Origin: Desulfosarcinaceae bacterium
GTDB taxonomy: Bacteria > Desulfobacterota > Desulfobacteria > Desulfobacterales > Desulfosarcinaceae
Assembly: GCA_030066015.1 (NCBI GenBank)
Contig: JASJCL010000023.1
Location: forward strand, 1-50,068
Direction: 5' to 3'
Length of the DNA: 50,068 nucleotides
Positions 42,884 through 50,068 of this stretch are shown here, piece by piece. Each line of letters begins with the position of its first letter. Position 1 is the first letter of the stretch. The position numbers were made by a program, and so were the translations under genes. The notes below the pieces were generated by a model. The model was not told where the DNA came from. It did no database searches and saw nothing but the letters and a program-made list of their open reading frames with translations.

Positions 42884-43399
42884 ATGAAATCCATACAGCT
42901 CGTCGATCGTATCCTGGCCGCCGGTGAATGCGTACTGGCGGTTTGTCTCTTCATCGCCCTCGCGGGGATATTGACCCTCAACATCCTGTTGCGCAATCTC
43001 GCCGGTACCAGCCTCCCTGGCACCTTTGAAATGGCGGCAAATATGGTGCTCTGGCTGGCGCTGGTGGGGGGGAGTCTGGCGCTGCGCGACCAGCGTCACA
43101 TCAAAATCGAACTGATACACCGCCTGCTGCCCGAGACCTGGCAGCGAAGGGCCGACCAGGCCGTCGCACTTTTTGGATTGACGGTGATGGCCACGCTCCT
43201 GGTAACGGCGCTCTTCTTTGTTCAGAACGAAATCGCCCTCTTTGGCCGCTCTGGATGGGTGGCGGTGATTTTTCCGCTTTTTTTCGCCCTGGCCGCCTTT
43301 CGATTCGGTCTCCATCTCGTCGGCAGCCGCGACCCCCAGCATCCCTACCGACCCGAGTGGCCGCTGCGTTTCACCCCCAAATCGCCGCCACCATCATGA
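42884..43399 (+). CDS. TRAP transporter small permease DctQ
   Basis: A 171-aa inner-membrane protein with four hydrophobic segments (about residues 15-37, 47-67, 90-112, 125-147), the DctQ layout. Recognisable are NILLRNLAGTSLPGTFEMA and LALRDQRHIKIELIHRLLP. It pairs with DctM to form the sodium-coupled membrane domain. The ATG at 42884 was picked because the open frame upstream overlaps dctP out of frame. The stop overlaps dctM by four bases (ATGA). Confidence 0.9.
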   Translation: MKSIQLVDRILAAGECVLAVCLFIALAGILTLNILLRNLAGTSLPGTFEMAANMVLWLALVGGSLALRDQRHIKIELIHRLLPETWQRRADQAVALFGLTVMATLLVTALFFVQNEIALFGRSGWVAVIFPLFFALAAFRFGLHLVGSRDPQHPYRPEWPLRFTPKSPPPS

Positions 43400-44682
43400 A
43401 CCCGGCCCCGCTCATTTTCTTCATATTGCTGATGGCCCTGCTGGAGGCACCCATTTTCCTGGTGATCGCCGGCCTCTCGCTGACCTGCCTGTTTGCCCAA
43501 AGCGGCGACTGGCTGGCCCTCCAAACCGTGATCATCGAGATGAACCGCCTGGCTTCCATGCCGGTATTGGTGGCCTTGCCGCTCTTCACGCTGACCGGTG
43601 TTCTGCTCACCGAGACCGGCGCACCACGCCGGGTTTTGAGATTGGTGGATGCGCTGGTGGGGTGGCTACCGGGTGGCTTGGCCATGGCGGCGGTAGCAGC
43701 CTGCACCTGTTTTACCGCGTTGACAGGCGCCAGTGGGGTGACGATCGTGGCCATCGGGGCCCTCCTGTATCCCATGCTGCGCCAACGACGCTATCCGGAG
43801 ACCTTCTCGCTGGGGCTGTTGACCACTGCCGGCAGCTTGGGACTTCTGTTTCCGCCCAGTCTGCCCGTCATTCTCTATGGATTGGTGGCGCAGGTGGAGA
43901 TCACCCGTCTGTTCAGGGCCGCCCTAGTGCCGGGGCTCCTGCTCATGGGCGTGATGGCCCTGTATGCCTTTGCTGTGCGGTGGCGCCAAACTGGCCGCGG
44001 GCAGAAGCCGTCCCCATCCATCTCGTCAGAGCGTCCCTCAGTTTTTCAAGCGCTCAAGGAAGGCGTCTGGGAATGGCCCATTGCCATTCTCGTCTTCGCC
44101 GGTATATTCGGCGGCTGGGTGACGATTGCAGAAGTCGCGGCCCTCGTGTTGGCCTATGTCCTTGTCGTGGAGTGTTGGATCCTGAAGGAGATCCACCCGC
44201 TCCAGCAACTGCCAGGGATCATGGTGGAGGCCGCCAAATTGGCGGGCGCCATCATGCTGATCCTTGCAATGGCGCTTGGTTTCACCGGATACCTGGTGGA
44301 TGCGCGTATTCCGGACAAGATTCTGGCTGTCTTGACAGGGTTGACCGCCAACCGGTATCTTTTCCTTGCGGGCCTGAATGGTTTTCTATTGGCCGCAGGC
44401 TGTATCATGGATATTTTCTCGGCCATCGTCATCATCGTTCCGATTATGGTCCCGGTGGCCCTCTCTTATGGGATTGATCCCCTTCACCTAGGGGTCATCT
44501 TCTTGGTCAACATGGAGATCGGTTACTCCACGCCTCCGGTCGGCATCAACTTGTTCATCGCCAGTCTGCGCTTCAACCGACCGATTACATTGCTCTACAA
44601 GGCCTCGGTACCCTACCTTATCCTACTGCTGCTTGTGCTCATGGCCGTGACCTACCTGCCTGGTTTGAGTGGTTGGCTCTAG
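43396..44682 (+). CDS. TRAP transporter large permease DctM
   Basis: A 428-aa inner-membrane protein with about 12 hydrophobic segments, the DctM family. Signature parts are LALPLFTLTGVLLTETGAPR, the GASGVTIVAIGALLYPMLR loop, SLGLLFPPSLPVILYG (substrate/sodium-binding region) and near the end NMEIGYSTPPVGINLFIAS. It carries the transport path for the substrate brought by DctP. The start at 43396 overlaps the stop of dctQ, so the two are translationally coupled. It is the last transporter gene before the sensor kinase. Confidence 0.92.
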   Translation: MNPAPLIFFILLMALLEAPIFLVIAGLSLTCLFAQSGDWLALQTVIIEMNRLASMPVLVALPLFTLTGVLLTETGAPRRVLRLVDALVGWLPGGLAMAAVAACTCFTALTGASGVTIVAIGALLYPMLRQRRYPETFSLGLLTTAGSLGLLFPPSLPVILYGLVAQVEITRLFRAALVPGLLLMGVMALYAFAVRWRQTGRGQKPSPSISSERPSVFQALKEGVWEWPIAILVFAGIFGGWVTIAEVAALVLAYVLVVECWILKEIHPLQQLPGIMVEAAKLAGAIMLILAMALGFTGYLVDARIPDKILAVLTGLTANRYLFLAGLNGFLLAAGCIMDIFSAIVIIVPIMVPVALSYGIDPLHLGVIFLVNMEIGYSTPPVGINLFIASLRFNRPITLLYKASVPYLILLLLVLMAVTYLPGLSGWL

Positions 44683-44786
44683 TTTTGTCCAATTACGCTG
44701 ATCGGATCTTGCGCTTTCATACCAAAACCTTTCAGTCCCTCTCATGAAATGACGATAAGCTAAAGACCGGAGGACGATGCGATCGC

Positions 44787-44821
44787 CCGTACAGACCATT
44801 CCCGGTAATGGGGCTGTACGG
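44787..44821 (+). promoter_or_regulatory. Long hairpin in the leader of the solute-binding histidine kinase
   Basis: CCGTACAG (44787-44794) pairs with CTGTACGG (44814-44821), and an inner CCATT (44796-44800) pairs with AATGG (44807-44811). It lies between dctM and the sensor kinase, 38 bases before the chosen ATG. There is no T-run, so it is not a simple terminator. It could be a processing or stability element or an operator. Confidence 0.45.
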
Positions 44822-44859
44822 TGGGAGCGGGAACTATTCGGAGGATCAGCGGTAACGAA

Positions 44860-47379
44860 ATGCAAAAGATAAAACCACAGAGACGCCCGCACTTCGGGTC
44901 ACTTGGCGACAGCCGCATGCGGTGGATCATCGTTTGCCAATGTCTCTTGATTCTGCTCGGTGCCGTGTCATCTTCGGCGGTGGCCGCTGATGCCGTGCGG
45001 GTCGGCATCTACAACAATCGGCCGCTCGTATTCCGAGACATGAACGGCCAACCGCGTGGCATTTTCGTCGATATATTGGAGGCGGTGTCCCTTAAAAAGG
45101 ATATCGACTTTGAATATGTGCACGGTACCTTTGCCGACGGCCTGAAGCGGTTGGAAAACGGCGATATCGACCTGATGGCCGCCATCGCTTTCTCAGAGGA
45201 GCGGGCCGATCGGTTCGATTTCACCTATGCGACCGTCATTACCAATTGGGGCGAAATCTACAGTGCCCAAGCACAGTCCATCGAGTCGATCCTCGACTTG
45301 GAGGGCAAGCGCATCGGGGTCAAGCACGGCGACATACACCTTGATGCGCTGCGACGGCTCACCAGTGAGTTTGGCATTAATTGCCGCTTCATCGAGGGCG
45401 ACGGGTACGACATGGTCTTCGAGATGTTGGCGACAGATTTTGTCCCGCTGGGTGTGGTGAATCACCTCTACGGCCGCCAGCATCAGCAGCAATTCGATGT
45501 GACCCCGACCCCCGTCATCTTCAATCCCATTGAAGTGAAATATGCGGTGTCGAAGGGCCATCAGGCGGATTTGCTCTTTCACCTCGATTCAGAATTGGCG
45601 CGACTCAAGGCGGAGCAGGGCTCGACCTATTACCGCAGTTTGGAACGTTGGTTGATGGCGACCGGCAGTGAGCGGGTCCTGCCGCGCTGGGTGTGGTATG
45701 TGGCCCTGGTGAGCCTGCTTATTCTCTTCGTTCTGGTCAGCGGGAACTTGATTCTCCGCCACCGCGTCAATGTTCGCACAAAAGAGTTGTCGGAGGCCAA
45801 TGAACGCCTGGAGGGGCAGATCCAAGTGCGTCGGACGGCGGAAGAGGAGCTGCGCAAATCGGAGATGGTCGTGGCAGCTTCGAGTGATGCCATGGCGCTA
45901 TTGGATCCGCAGGGCGTGTTTCTGTCGGTCAATCCGGCCTTTCTGGAGATGCTCGGAATGGCCCGTCAGGCGGTGATCGGGCACCCCCTCACCGCCTTGT
46001 ACGGGCTAGAGTTCATCGAAAACACCCTGACACAGCATCTGAATACCTGCTTCGAGGGCCACATGGTGCGCTTTCAGGCCCGCTGGCCGCAATCGCGGGG
46101 CGAGGAGATCGAGGCTGAGATCACCTGCAGCCCCTATTTCGACCAAATGGGGGCGCTGAGCGGGGTCGTCCTCAACATCCGCGACATCACCGAAAACCAG
46201 AAGTTGGCCGCCCAACTCAAGCAGGCCCAGAAGATGGAAGCCATCGGGACCCTGGCCGGCGGCGTGGCCCACGATCTCAACAATATTCTCTCCGGCTTGG
46301 TGGGCTATCCCGATATTCTGCTCATGGATCTGCCCCCTGACAGCCCCCACCTACCGGCAGTTTCGGTGATCAAGAACTCCGGCGAGAGGGCTGCCGCCAT
46401 TGTACAGGATCTCCTGACTCTGGCCCGCCGCGGGGTGGATCAGCGGCAACCGGTGGAACTCAACGCCATCATCCGGGAGTTTCTGGCCAGTCCGGAAAAT
46501 GACCAAATCCAGCAGCTTCATCCAAAGGTGGTCTATCGCGTCGAACTGACCAGAAAACCGTTGATGCTGTCGGGTTCAAAGGTGCATTTGGCCAAGACGG
46601 TCATGAACCTGGTCGCCAACGCAGCCGAAGCCATGCCCGATGGCGGTGATCTTCACCTGTCGACACGTTACGAGTCGGCGTCGGCGGCGCCATCCACCAT
46701 GGCCAAAACCTGTGAATTCGGCTACGCCTGCATCGAGTTGAGCGATACGGGGACCGGCATCGCGCCAGAGGACCGAGAACGGATTTTCGAACCATTCTAT
46801 ACGCGCAAGGTGATGGGGCGCAGCGGTACCGGGCTTGGAATGGCGGTCGTATGGGGAACGGTGACCGATCACGACGGTCAGATTCAAGTGGAAAGCCAGT
46901 TGGGGAAGGGAACGCGCTTCATCATCCATCTGCCATTGTCCGGCGAGGTTGCCCCGGAATTGGTCTCCAAAGTGACCGACCTTAAAACCGGCGATGGAGA
47001 GCGGGTCCTGGTGGTGGACGATGAGCGGGAGCAGCGCCATCTGGCCAGCGAACTCCTCTCCCGGCTTGGCTATCACGTCACCACCGCCGACAGCGGCAAA
47101 GCGGCATTGGAGCGGCTGGCAGACCAGACCTTCGATCTAGTGATTCTGGATATGATCATGCCAGGGGGGATGGACGGCCTGGACACTTACCAGGCAATCC
47201 GGGCCATTCGCCCCGGCCAGAAGGCCATCATCGTCAGCGGTTACTCCGAATCTGAGCGGGTCAAAGCCGCACAACTTCTCGGGGCGGGTATCTATCTGCG
47301 CAAACCATACTCGGTCGAAGACTTGGCCAATACTGTCCACAACAGCTTAAACGACAGCCCCGATACGCTGGGGCATTAG
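44860..47379 (+). CDS. Membrane hybrid histidine kinase with periplasmic solute-binding domain
   Basis: An 839-aa sensor kinase. A signal/anchor segment (about 22-43) precedes a family-3 solute-binding domain (about 46-260) opening VRVGIYNNRPLVFRD and containing LENGDIDLMAAIAFSEERAD. One transmembrane helix (about 277-300) leads to a PAS domain (about 330-443), the HisKA box GGVAHDLNNIL with H471, an ATPase (NLVANAAEAMPDGG, DTGTGI, GTGLGMAVVWG) and a receiver with acceptor D764 in LVILDMIMPG. The ATG at 44860 is chosen because an in-frame GTG at 44821 lies in a hairpin; GGAGG is 15 bases before it, farther than usual. It follows the TRAP genes and may sense the same or a related ligand. Confidence 0.88.
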   Translation: MQKIKPQRRPHFGSLGDSRMRWIIVCQCLLILLGAVSSSAVAADAVRVGIYNNRPLVFRDMNGQPRGIFVDILEAVSLKKDIDFEYVHGTFADGLKRLENGDIDLMAAIAFSEERADRFDFTYATVITNWGEIYSAQAQSIESILDLEGKRIGVKHGDIHLDALRRLTSEFGINCRFIEGDGYDMVFEMLATDFVPLGVVNHLYGRQHQQQFDVTPTPVIFNPIEVKYAVSKGHQADLLFHLDSELARLKAEQGSTYYRSLERWLMATGSERVLPRWVWYVALVSLLILFVLVSGNLILRHRVNVRTKELSEANERLEGQIQVRRTAEEELRKSEMVVAASSDAMALLDPQGVFLSVNPAFLEMLGMARQAVIGHPLTALYGLEFIENTLTQHLNTCFEGHMVRFQARWPQSRGEEIEAEITCSPYFDQMGALSGVVLNIRDITENQKLAAQLKQAQKMEAIGTLAGGVAHDLNNILSGLVGYPDILLMDLPPDSPHLPAVSVIKNSGERAAAIVQDLLTLARRGVDQRQPVELNAIIREFLASPENDQIQQLHPKVVYRVELTRKPLMLSGSKVHLAKTVMNLVANAAEAMPDGGDLHLSTRYESASAAPSTMAKTCEFGYACIELSDTGTGIAPEDRERIFEPFYTRKVMGRSGTGLGMAVVWGTVTDHDGQIQVESQLGKGTRFIIHLPLSGEVAPELVSKVTDLKTGDGERVLVVDDEREQRHLASELLSRLGYHVTTADSGKAALERLADQTFDLVILDMIMPGGMDGLDTYQAIRAIRPGQKAIIVSGYSESERVKAAQLLGAGIYLRKPYSVEDLANTVHNSLNDSPDTLGH

Positions 47380-47481
47380 CCGTCCCATCCCGATACCGAC
47401 CTATGACGACGCCCCCCGAACGACCGGCCGTCGCGCGCACCAAGCTTGCATTGGCCCATGAGCGGCTGAAGGGCAGGGCGC

Positions 47482-47513
47482 AAAAAAAGGGGGCGCGGTG
47501 CCCCGCAGCCCCC
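47482..47513 (-). terminator. Rho-independent terminator (minus strand) after a small membrane-protein gene
   Basis: Read on the minus strand, GGGGGC-T-GCGG, loop GGCA, CCGC-GCCCCC forms a very stable stem with one bulge, followed by seven T's. It begins about 72 bases after the stop of the 52-codon minus-strand gene and also lies behind the histidine kinase gene on the other strand. Confidence 0.85.
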
Positions 47514-47585
47514 TTAAACGCGAATGACAGCAGTTGATCTTAGGGTAGAACTGCCTACAGTATCGCGACGTTTTCTTCGTCGGAG

Positions 47586-47744
47586 TTAGACGACACGCCG
47601 CATCCACAGGAAAGGCTCATAGCGGAAAAAAACGGCCTGCCGTTTGGCGTTGAATGCCCGCGTCGATCTGATATGGCGAGCGATCTTGCGGAGACCGGAA
47701 AAAACCATCCAAGCGACCCATGCGGTGAGTATAAGCTTAATCAT
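47586..47744 (-). CDS. Small membrane-associated protein, 52 aa
   Basis: A 52-codon gene not matching a family I recognise. The N-terminus is hydrophobic (IKLILTAWVAWMVFSGL, one short membrane helix), and the rest is strongly basic (RKIARHIRSTRAFNAKRQ) with an aromatic end (FFRYEPFLWMRRVV). The ATG at 47744 follows AGGGGGATAAAA, a good ribosome binding site; an in-frame start 11 codons earlier lacks one. A clear terminator on the same strand lies downstream. These two signals support a real small gene. Small basic membrane peptides can be regulators or toxins, but nothing here decides. Confidence 0.55.
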   Translation of the reverse strand: MIKLILTAWVAWMVFSGLRKIARHIRSTRAFNAKRQAVFFRYEPFLWMRRVV

Positions 47745-48100
47745 TTTTATCCCCCTGTGTGCTAACGTGCCGTTCAATGAATTCTGGTGTGAACTTACCG
47801 TGTCCCAGGGAGATCGTGAAGGTAAGGGGTCATAGTGTCAGCGGTAATAGGCACATTTTGGCGCACCAGCGGGTGTTCCGGCGTGCGAAGGTCCTTTTCG
47901 CACGGGCGTAAACAGACGGGGGAGGGGATTGATCGGCAGGTACGCATCCGCCGGCATCATCCTGTCAACGGGCACGGGCCTACACGAACGGGGCGCTGCG
48001 ATGCAGCTCACAGCGCCCCTTATTCTGAAATGTCGTCGTTCAGGTACGATTTGGCCGATACCGATTCAGCCAAATCCCCCCTCTGACCGATCTTTTTCAA
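47745..48100. other. Intergenic stretch with inverted repeats
   Basis: No convincing gene. Two inverted repeats are visible: GTGCGAA-N7-TTCGCAC near 47885-47905, and GGGGCGCTG (47990-47998) with CAGCGCCCC (48011-48019). The second lies about 80 bases after the stop of the 60-codon minus-strand gene and could be its terminator, but a T-run is missing. Several overlapping open frames of 60-96 codons here lack ribosome binding sites and motifs. Confidence 0.45.
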
Positions 48101-48283
48101 TCATTCGGATAGTCCGTTGTGAAGCAAGCATTTTAGACGCCTCGCTTCATCTTGGCGATCCTGAAGCCCGGCGTTACAGACATGATCCAACTCCCACTCC
48201 TGCTCAAAGAGTCCGGTAGTTCCCCATATGATCCACCTCAACATCAAGACACAGGCGAAGCCGTAGATAATGGCGGTCATCAT
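48101..48283 (-). CDS. Small membrane protein, 60 aa
   Basis: A 60-codon gene with one N-terminal hydrophobic helix (IIYGFACVLMLRWIIWGTTG) and a polar, charged tail (EWELDHVCNAG, QDEARRLKCLL). AGAGGAG lies about 11 bases before two adjacent ATGs. No family recognised. It is on the same strand and about 360 bases from the 52-aa small membrane protein, and may be part of the same accessory patch. Coding status rests on the ribosome binding site and the clean membrane-helix pattern only. Confidence 0.4.
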   Translation of the reverse strand: MMTAIIYGFACVLMLRWIIWGTTGLFEQEWELDHVCNAGLQDRQDEARRLKCLLHNGLSE

Positions 48284-48444
48284 TTGAGATCAACTCCTCT
48301 CTAATTCAGATTTTCTCCATTTCGAACAGAAATCAGCTGTTTTCAGGCACAACATCTCCTTGTACCGAGGCAAAGACGAGTGGATAGCACTCTTGGAAGG
48401 TCTGCAAATGCAATGGTGGGCACGCGCTGCGTTCCAGCCAACGT

Positions 48445-49131
48445 CTATGTTTTCCGAACACGGCGGAGCATTATGTTAAACTGACCGCGTTTCGCACCAG
48501 GTTCATCGTCTGCCAAATCCGCTTCAAACGCTACGATTACTTTCCCACGCTCCGATTCCGGGAGCGCCAAGAGAATTCTATCCTTTTCGTTCAACGCATG
48601 ATCGGCAAAATACATCTGGGTGATCAACTCATGATACCCCCGTTTGGAGACCTTGAAGTGGATGTGGGGTGGACGCGACCACTCTTCATTAACTGGATAA
48701 GCACCTGGGATAATCGTCTTGAAACGATACCGTCCTTCATCATCAGCCCTAATTTGCCCCCATCCTTGGAAATTGAGATCCAAGGGGGCCGGATTCGTGT
48801 CGTATTCGTGATGATAACGACCATGTTTGTTGGCTTGCCAAACATCCACCAAAGCCCCTGGCACAGGTTTATAGTGATCGTCCATAACCTGCCCGCTGAC
48901 GTAAATGATGTCGCCTTTTGCATGTTCAGAATGGCCTTTGATGTGGGTCAGGTCTAAGTCTGTATCCGCCTGTTCGTGCTTAGGATAGAATGGTCCTTGG
49001 GTTTGTGCAGGCGTTTCACAGGATCTATTGTCGTTGGTGGTTTTAGCGAATAGTCTGCCGGTGGCCGCTCCGGCGACGATCAATCCGATTTGAAGCAGTG
49101 CACGCCTTGTCATCCTCTTCAGTGCAGACAT
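48445..49131 (-). CDS. Tat-exported intradiol ring-cleavage dioxygenase-like protein
   Basis: A 228-aa protein of the intradiol dioxygenase family (catechol/protocatechuate 3,4-dioxygenase type), non-haem Fe(III) enzymes that open catechol rings with O2. A twin-arginine signal (MTRRALLQIGLIVAGAA) indicates folded export. The four iron ligands are in place: Y106 in GRYHHEY, Y145 in IPGAYP, and H156 and H158 in RPPHIHF. The spacings of 39 and 2 match protocatechuate 3,4-dioxygenase. The N-terminal TQGPFYP motif is also typical. Exported members are mostly uncharacterised. The codon use looks less GC-rich than in the housekeeping genes, and an IS element is next door, so transfer is likely. An O2-using enzyme in an anaerobe may serve detoxification. 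Confidence 0.85.
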   Translation of the reverse strand: MSALKRMTRRALLQIGLIVAGAATGRLFAKTTNDNRSCETPAQTQGPFYPKHEQADTDLDLTHIKGHSEHAKGDIIYVSGQVMDDHYKPVPGALVDVWQANKHGRYHHEYDTNPAPLDLNFQGWGQIRADDEGRYRFKTIIPGAYPVNEEWSRPPHIHFKVSKRGYHELITQMYFADHALNEKDRILLALPESERGKVIVAFEADLADDEPGAKRGQFNIMLRRVRKT

Positions 49132-49361
49132 GGGATCCTCCGCATAGGTTCATGTAACTAGGAAAAGGCCATCGGTTTGATGATTTCAGCTAAATGATGA
49201 ACCTCAAAAATAAGTACCGCGCCGTGCGATTGTCAATCAGCGTAAAAACCACCGGAAATCAATTTGTTAGATATAATTCGAAACGTGGTTTTTTAGAGGT
49301 GACCTGGACTGCAGGCGTCTCAACCGCATTCCAATGATTCTTTTCGGGTCTATCTACGATT

Positions 49362-50068
49362 TTAAGGTTTTGCGAAAGCGACTTCACTAAAACCCCATTG
49401 TGGTGTCCGCTTCAAATGGCAGCCCGATATACCCATAATCAACAGGATCAACATATCGATGATCGGTATCGGTTTCATCAGCCTCCTGGTTCTGCCTGAT
49501 TTTGTTCTTCGAAGTTCAGTCACTCGGTGGTCCCAACGAAAACCAAATTCGTGCAGATACAACTGTAAGTGCTTTTTGCTCAGATAATGAAATACCCCAA
49601 AGCGAGCACGCTCGAATAAAGAAGCGAAGGATTCTGAAGTGTTGCAGTGAACCGATCCCCGGCTGTATTCGCCTTTTGAGTGAATCACCGTTGAGTGAGA
49701 AGCAAATCGTTGTCCGATATGTCGATAAGAACGATGTCCATCCGTCATTAAATGAGCGGTTGTGTTGATATGGTGGTCGACCGCCGGTTGTATGGTCTCA
49801 ACTTTCTCATTACCGATGGGTACAGCCCTCACGGGGCCACCTCGCTCAACGGCGATAAGGACTCATTGCTTTGAAGTGCCTTTACCTCTTTTGTTCACGT
49901 TAGCCGGATCTGGTTGACCGCCGACATATGTTTCATCCAATTCGACAACGCCCTGAAGGAGAAGGCCGTCTGATTGCTGCGGATCCATCATCTTGCGAAT
50001 CGCATGGCCCATGCGCCAGGCGGTGGGTTGGGTTACCCCTATTAACCGAGCCATTACCACTGATGAGA
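49362..50068 (-). pseudogene. IS1595-family (ISXO2-like) transposase, interrupted by TGA and cut by the window edge
   Basis: A minus-strand DDE-type transposase of the ISXO2/IS1595 group. The visible upstream part reads SSVVMARLIGVTQPTAWRMG, then the first catalytic Asp in ELDETYVGG. After GKGTSKQ an in-frame TGA (49865-49863) interrupts the frame, and reading continues without shift as VLIAVERGGPVRAVPIGNE, then the second Asp in MTDGHRSYRHIG and the terminal FGVFHYLSKKHLQLYLHEF with WDHR. The N-terminus lies beyond 50068. The last 50 residues (after RVTELRR) do not look like the family. The TGA most likely makes it inactive. Flanking terminal repeats were not identified. Confidence 0.82.

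Noticed and set aside
47835-48219. Two overlapping plus-strand frames of 83 and 96 codons
   Set aside because: Different frames over the same bases, no ribosome binding sites, no motifs, and inverted repeats run through them.
49863-49865. TGA in the transposase as a selenocysteine codon
   Set aside because: The position is not a redox active site in this family and no selenocysteine-type stem-loop is visible just downstream. A disabling mutation is simpler.

Overview
The window reads as a chromosomal segment of an anaerobic member of the Desulfobacterota (delta-proteobacterial, sulfate-reducer-like). The reasons are a four-subunit 2-oxoacid:ferredoxin oxidoreductase directly followed by hisC, cmk, rpsA and sppA, many PAS-type hybrid histidine kinases, a TRAP transporter with a TatT lipoprotein, and GC-rich coding sequence. 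The taxon is inferred from gene content and order; no rRNA or tRNA gene is visible.

Region 1 (about 1-8600, all +) is housekeeping: a ParA/MinD-like P-loop protein, ferredoxin plus alpha, beta and gamma subunits of a Vor/Kor-type oxidoreductase, hisC, cytidylate kinase, ribosomal protein S1 and signal peptide peptidase SppA. An 850-base stretch with no convincing gene follows.

Region 2 (9447-26270, all +, twelve tightly packed or overlapping genes closed by a strong terminator) is the most striking part. It encodes a TolQ/ExbB-type channel, two TolR/ExbD-type proteins, a small secreted protein, a large inner-membrane protein (FHA domain, transmembrane helix, Pro-rich periplasmic linker, AgmX/PglI TonB-like C-terminus), an outer-membrane beta-barrel, two secreted TPR proteins (518 and 1148 aa), and four exported proteins at the distal end: a lipoprotein, a thrombospondin-type-3 Ca-binding protein, a VWA lipoprotein and a five-module PPC-like lipoprotein. 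The composition resembles the proton-driven Agl-Glt gliding motor and the related Nfs spore-coat machine of Myxococcus. Here it is joined to a set of predicted surface proteins. The two TolR paralogues differ at the proton-carrying residue (Asn against Asp).

Region 3 (26300-33000) holds a YheT-like hydrolase, a SixA-like phosphatase with a QHG motif, a two-gene minus-strand unit (a protein with six copies of a QEDALNKIMAEIE-like motif, a transmembrane segment, a coiled coil and LRR-like C-terminal repeats, followed by a small secreted coiled-coil protein that appears to share its periplasmic domain), and a GT4 glycosyltransferase.

Region 4 (33300-39400) holds a cytosolic hybrid histidine kinase, a solitary beta-class DNA methyltransferase, a DHA2-type MFS exporter and a threonine-aldolase-like enzyme.

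Region 5 (39900-47400, +) is a nutrient-uptake unit: a TetR regulator with a candidate operator and promoter, TatT, DctP, DctQ and DctM, then a membrane hybrid histidine kinase with its own periplasmic solute-binding domain.

Region 6 (47400-50068) looks accessory: two tiny minus-strand membrane proteins, one followed by a clear terminator, a Tat-exported intradiol-type dioxygenase (odd for an anaerobe), and an IS1595-family transposase remnant that has an in-frame TGA and runs off the window. By eye the sequence becomes more AT-rich here.
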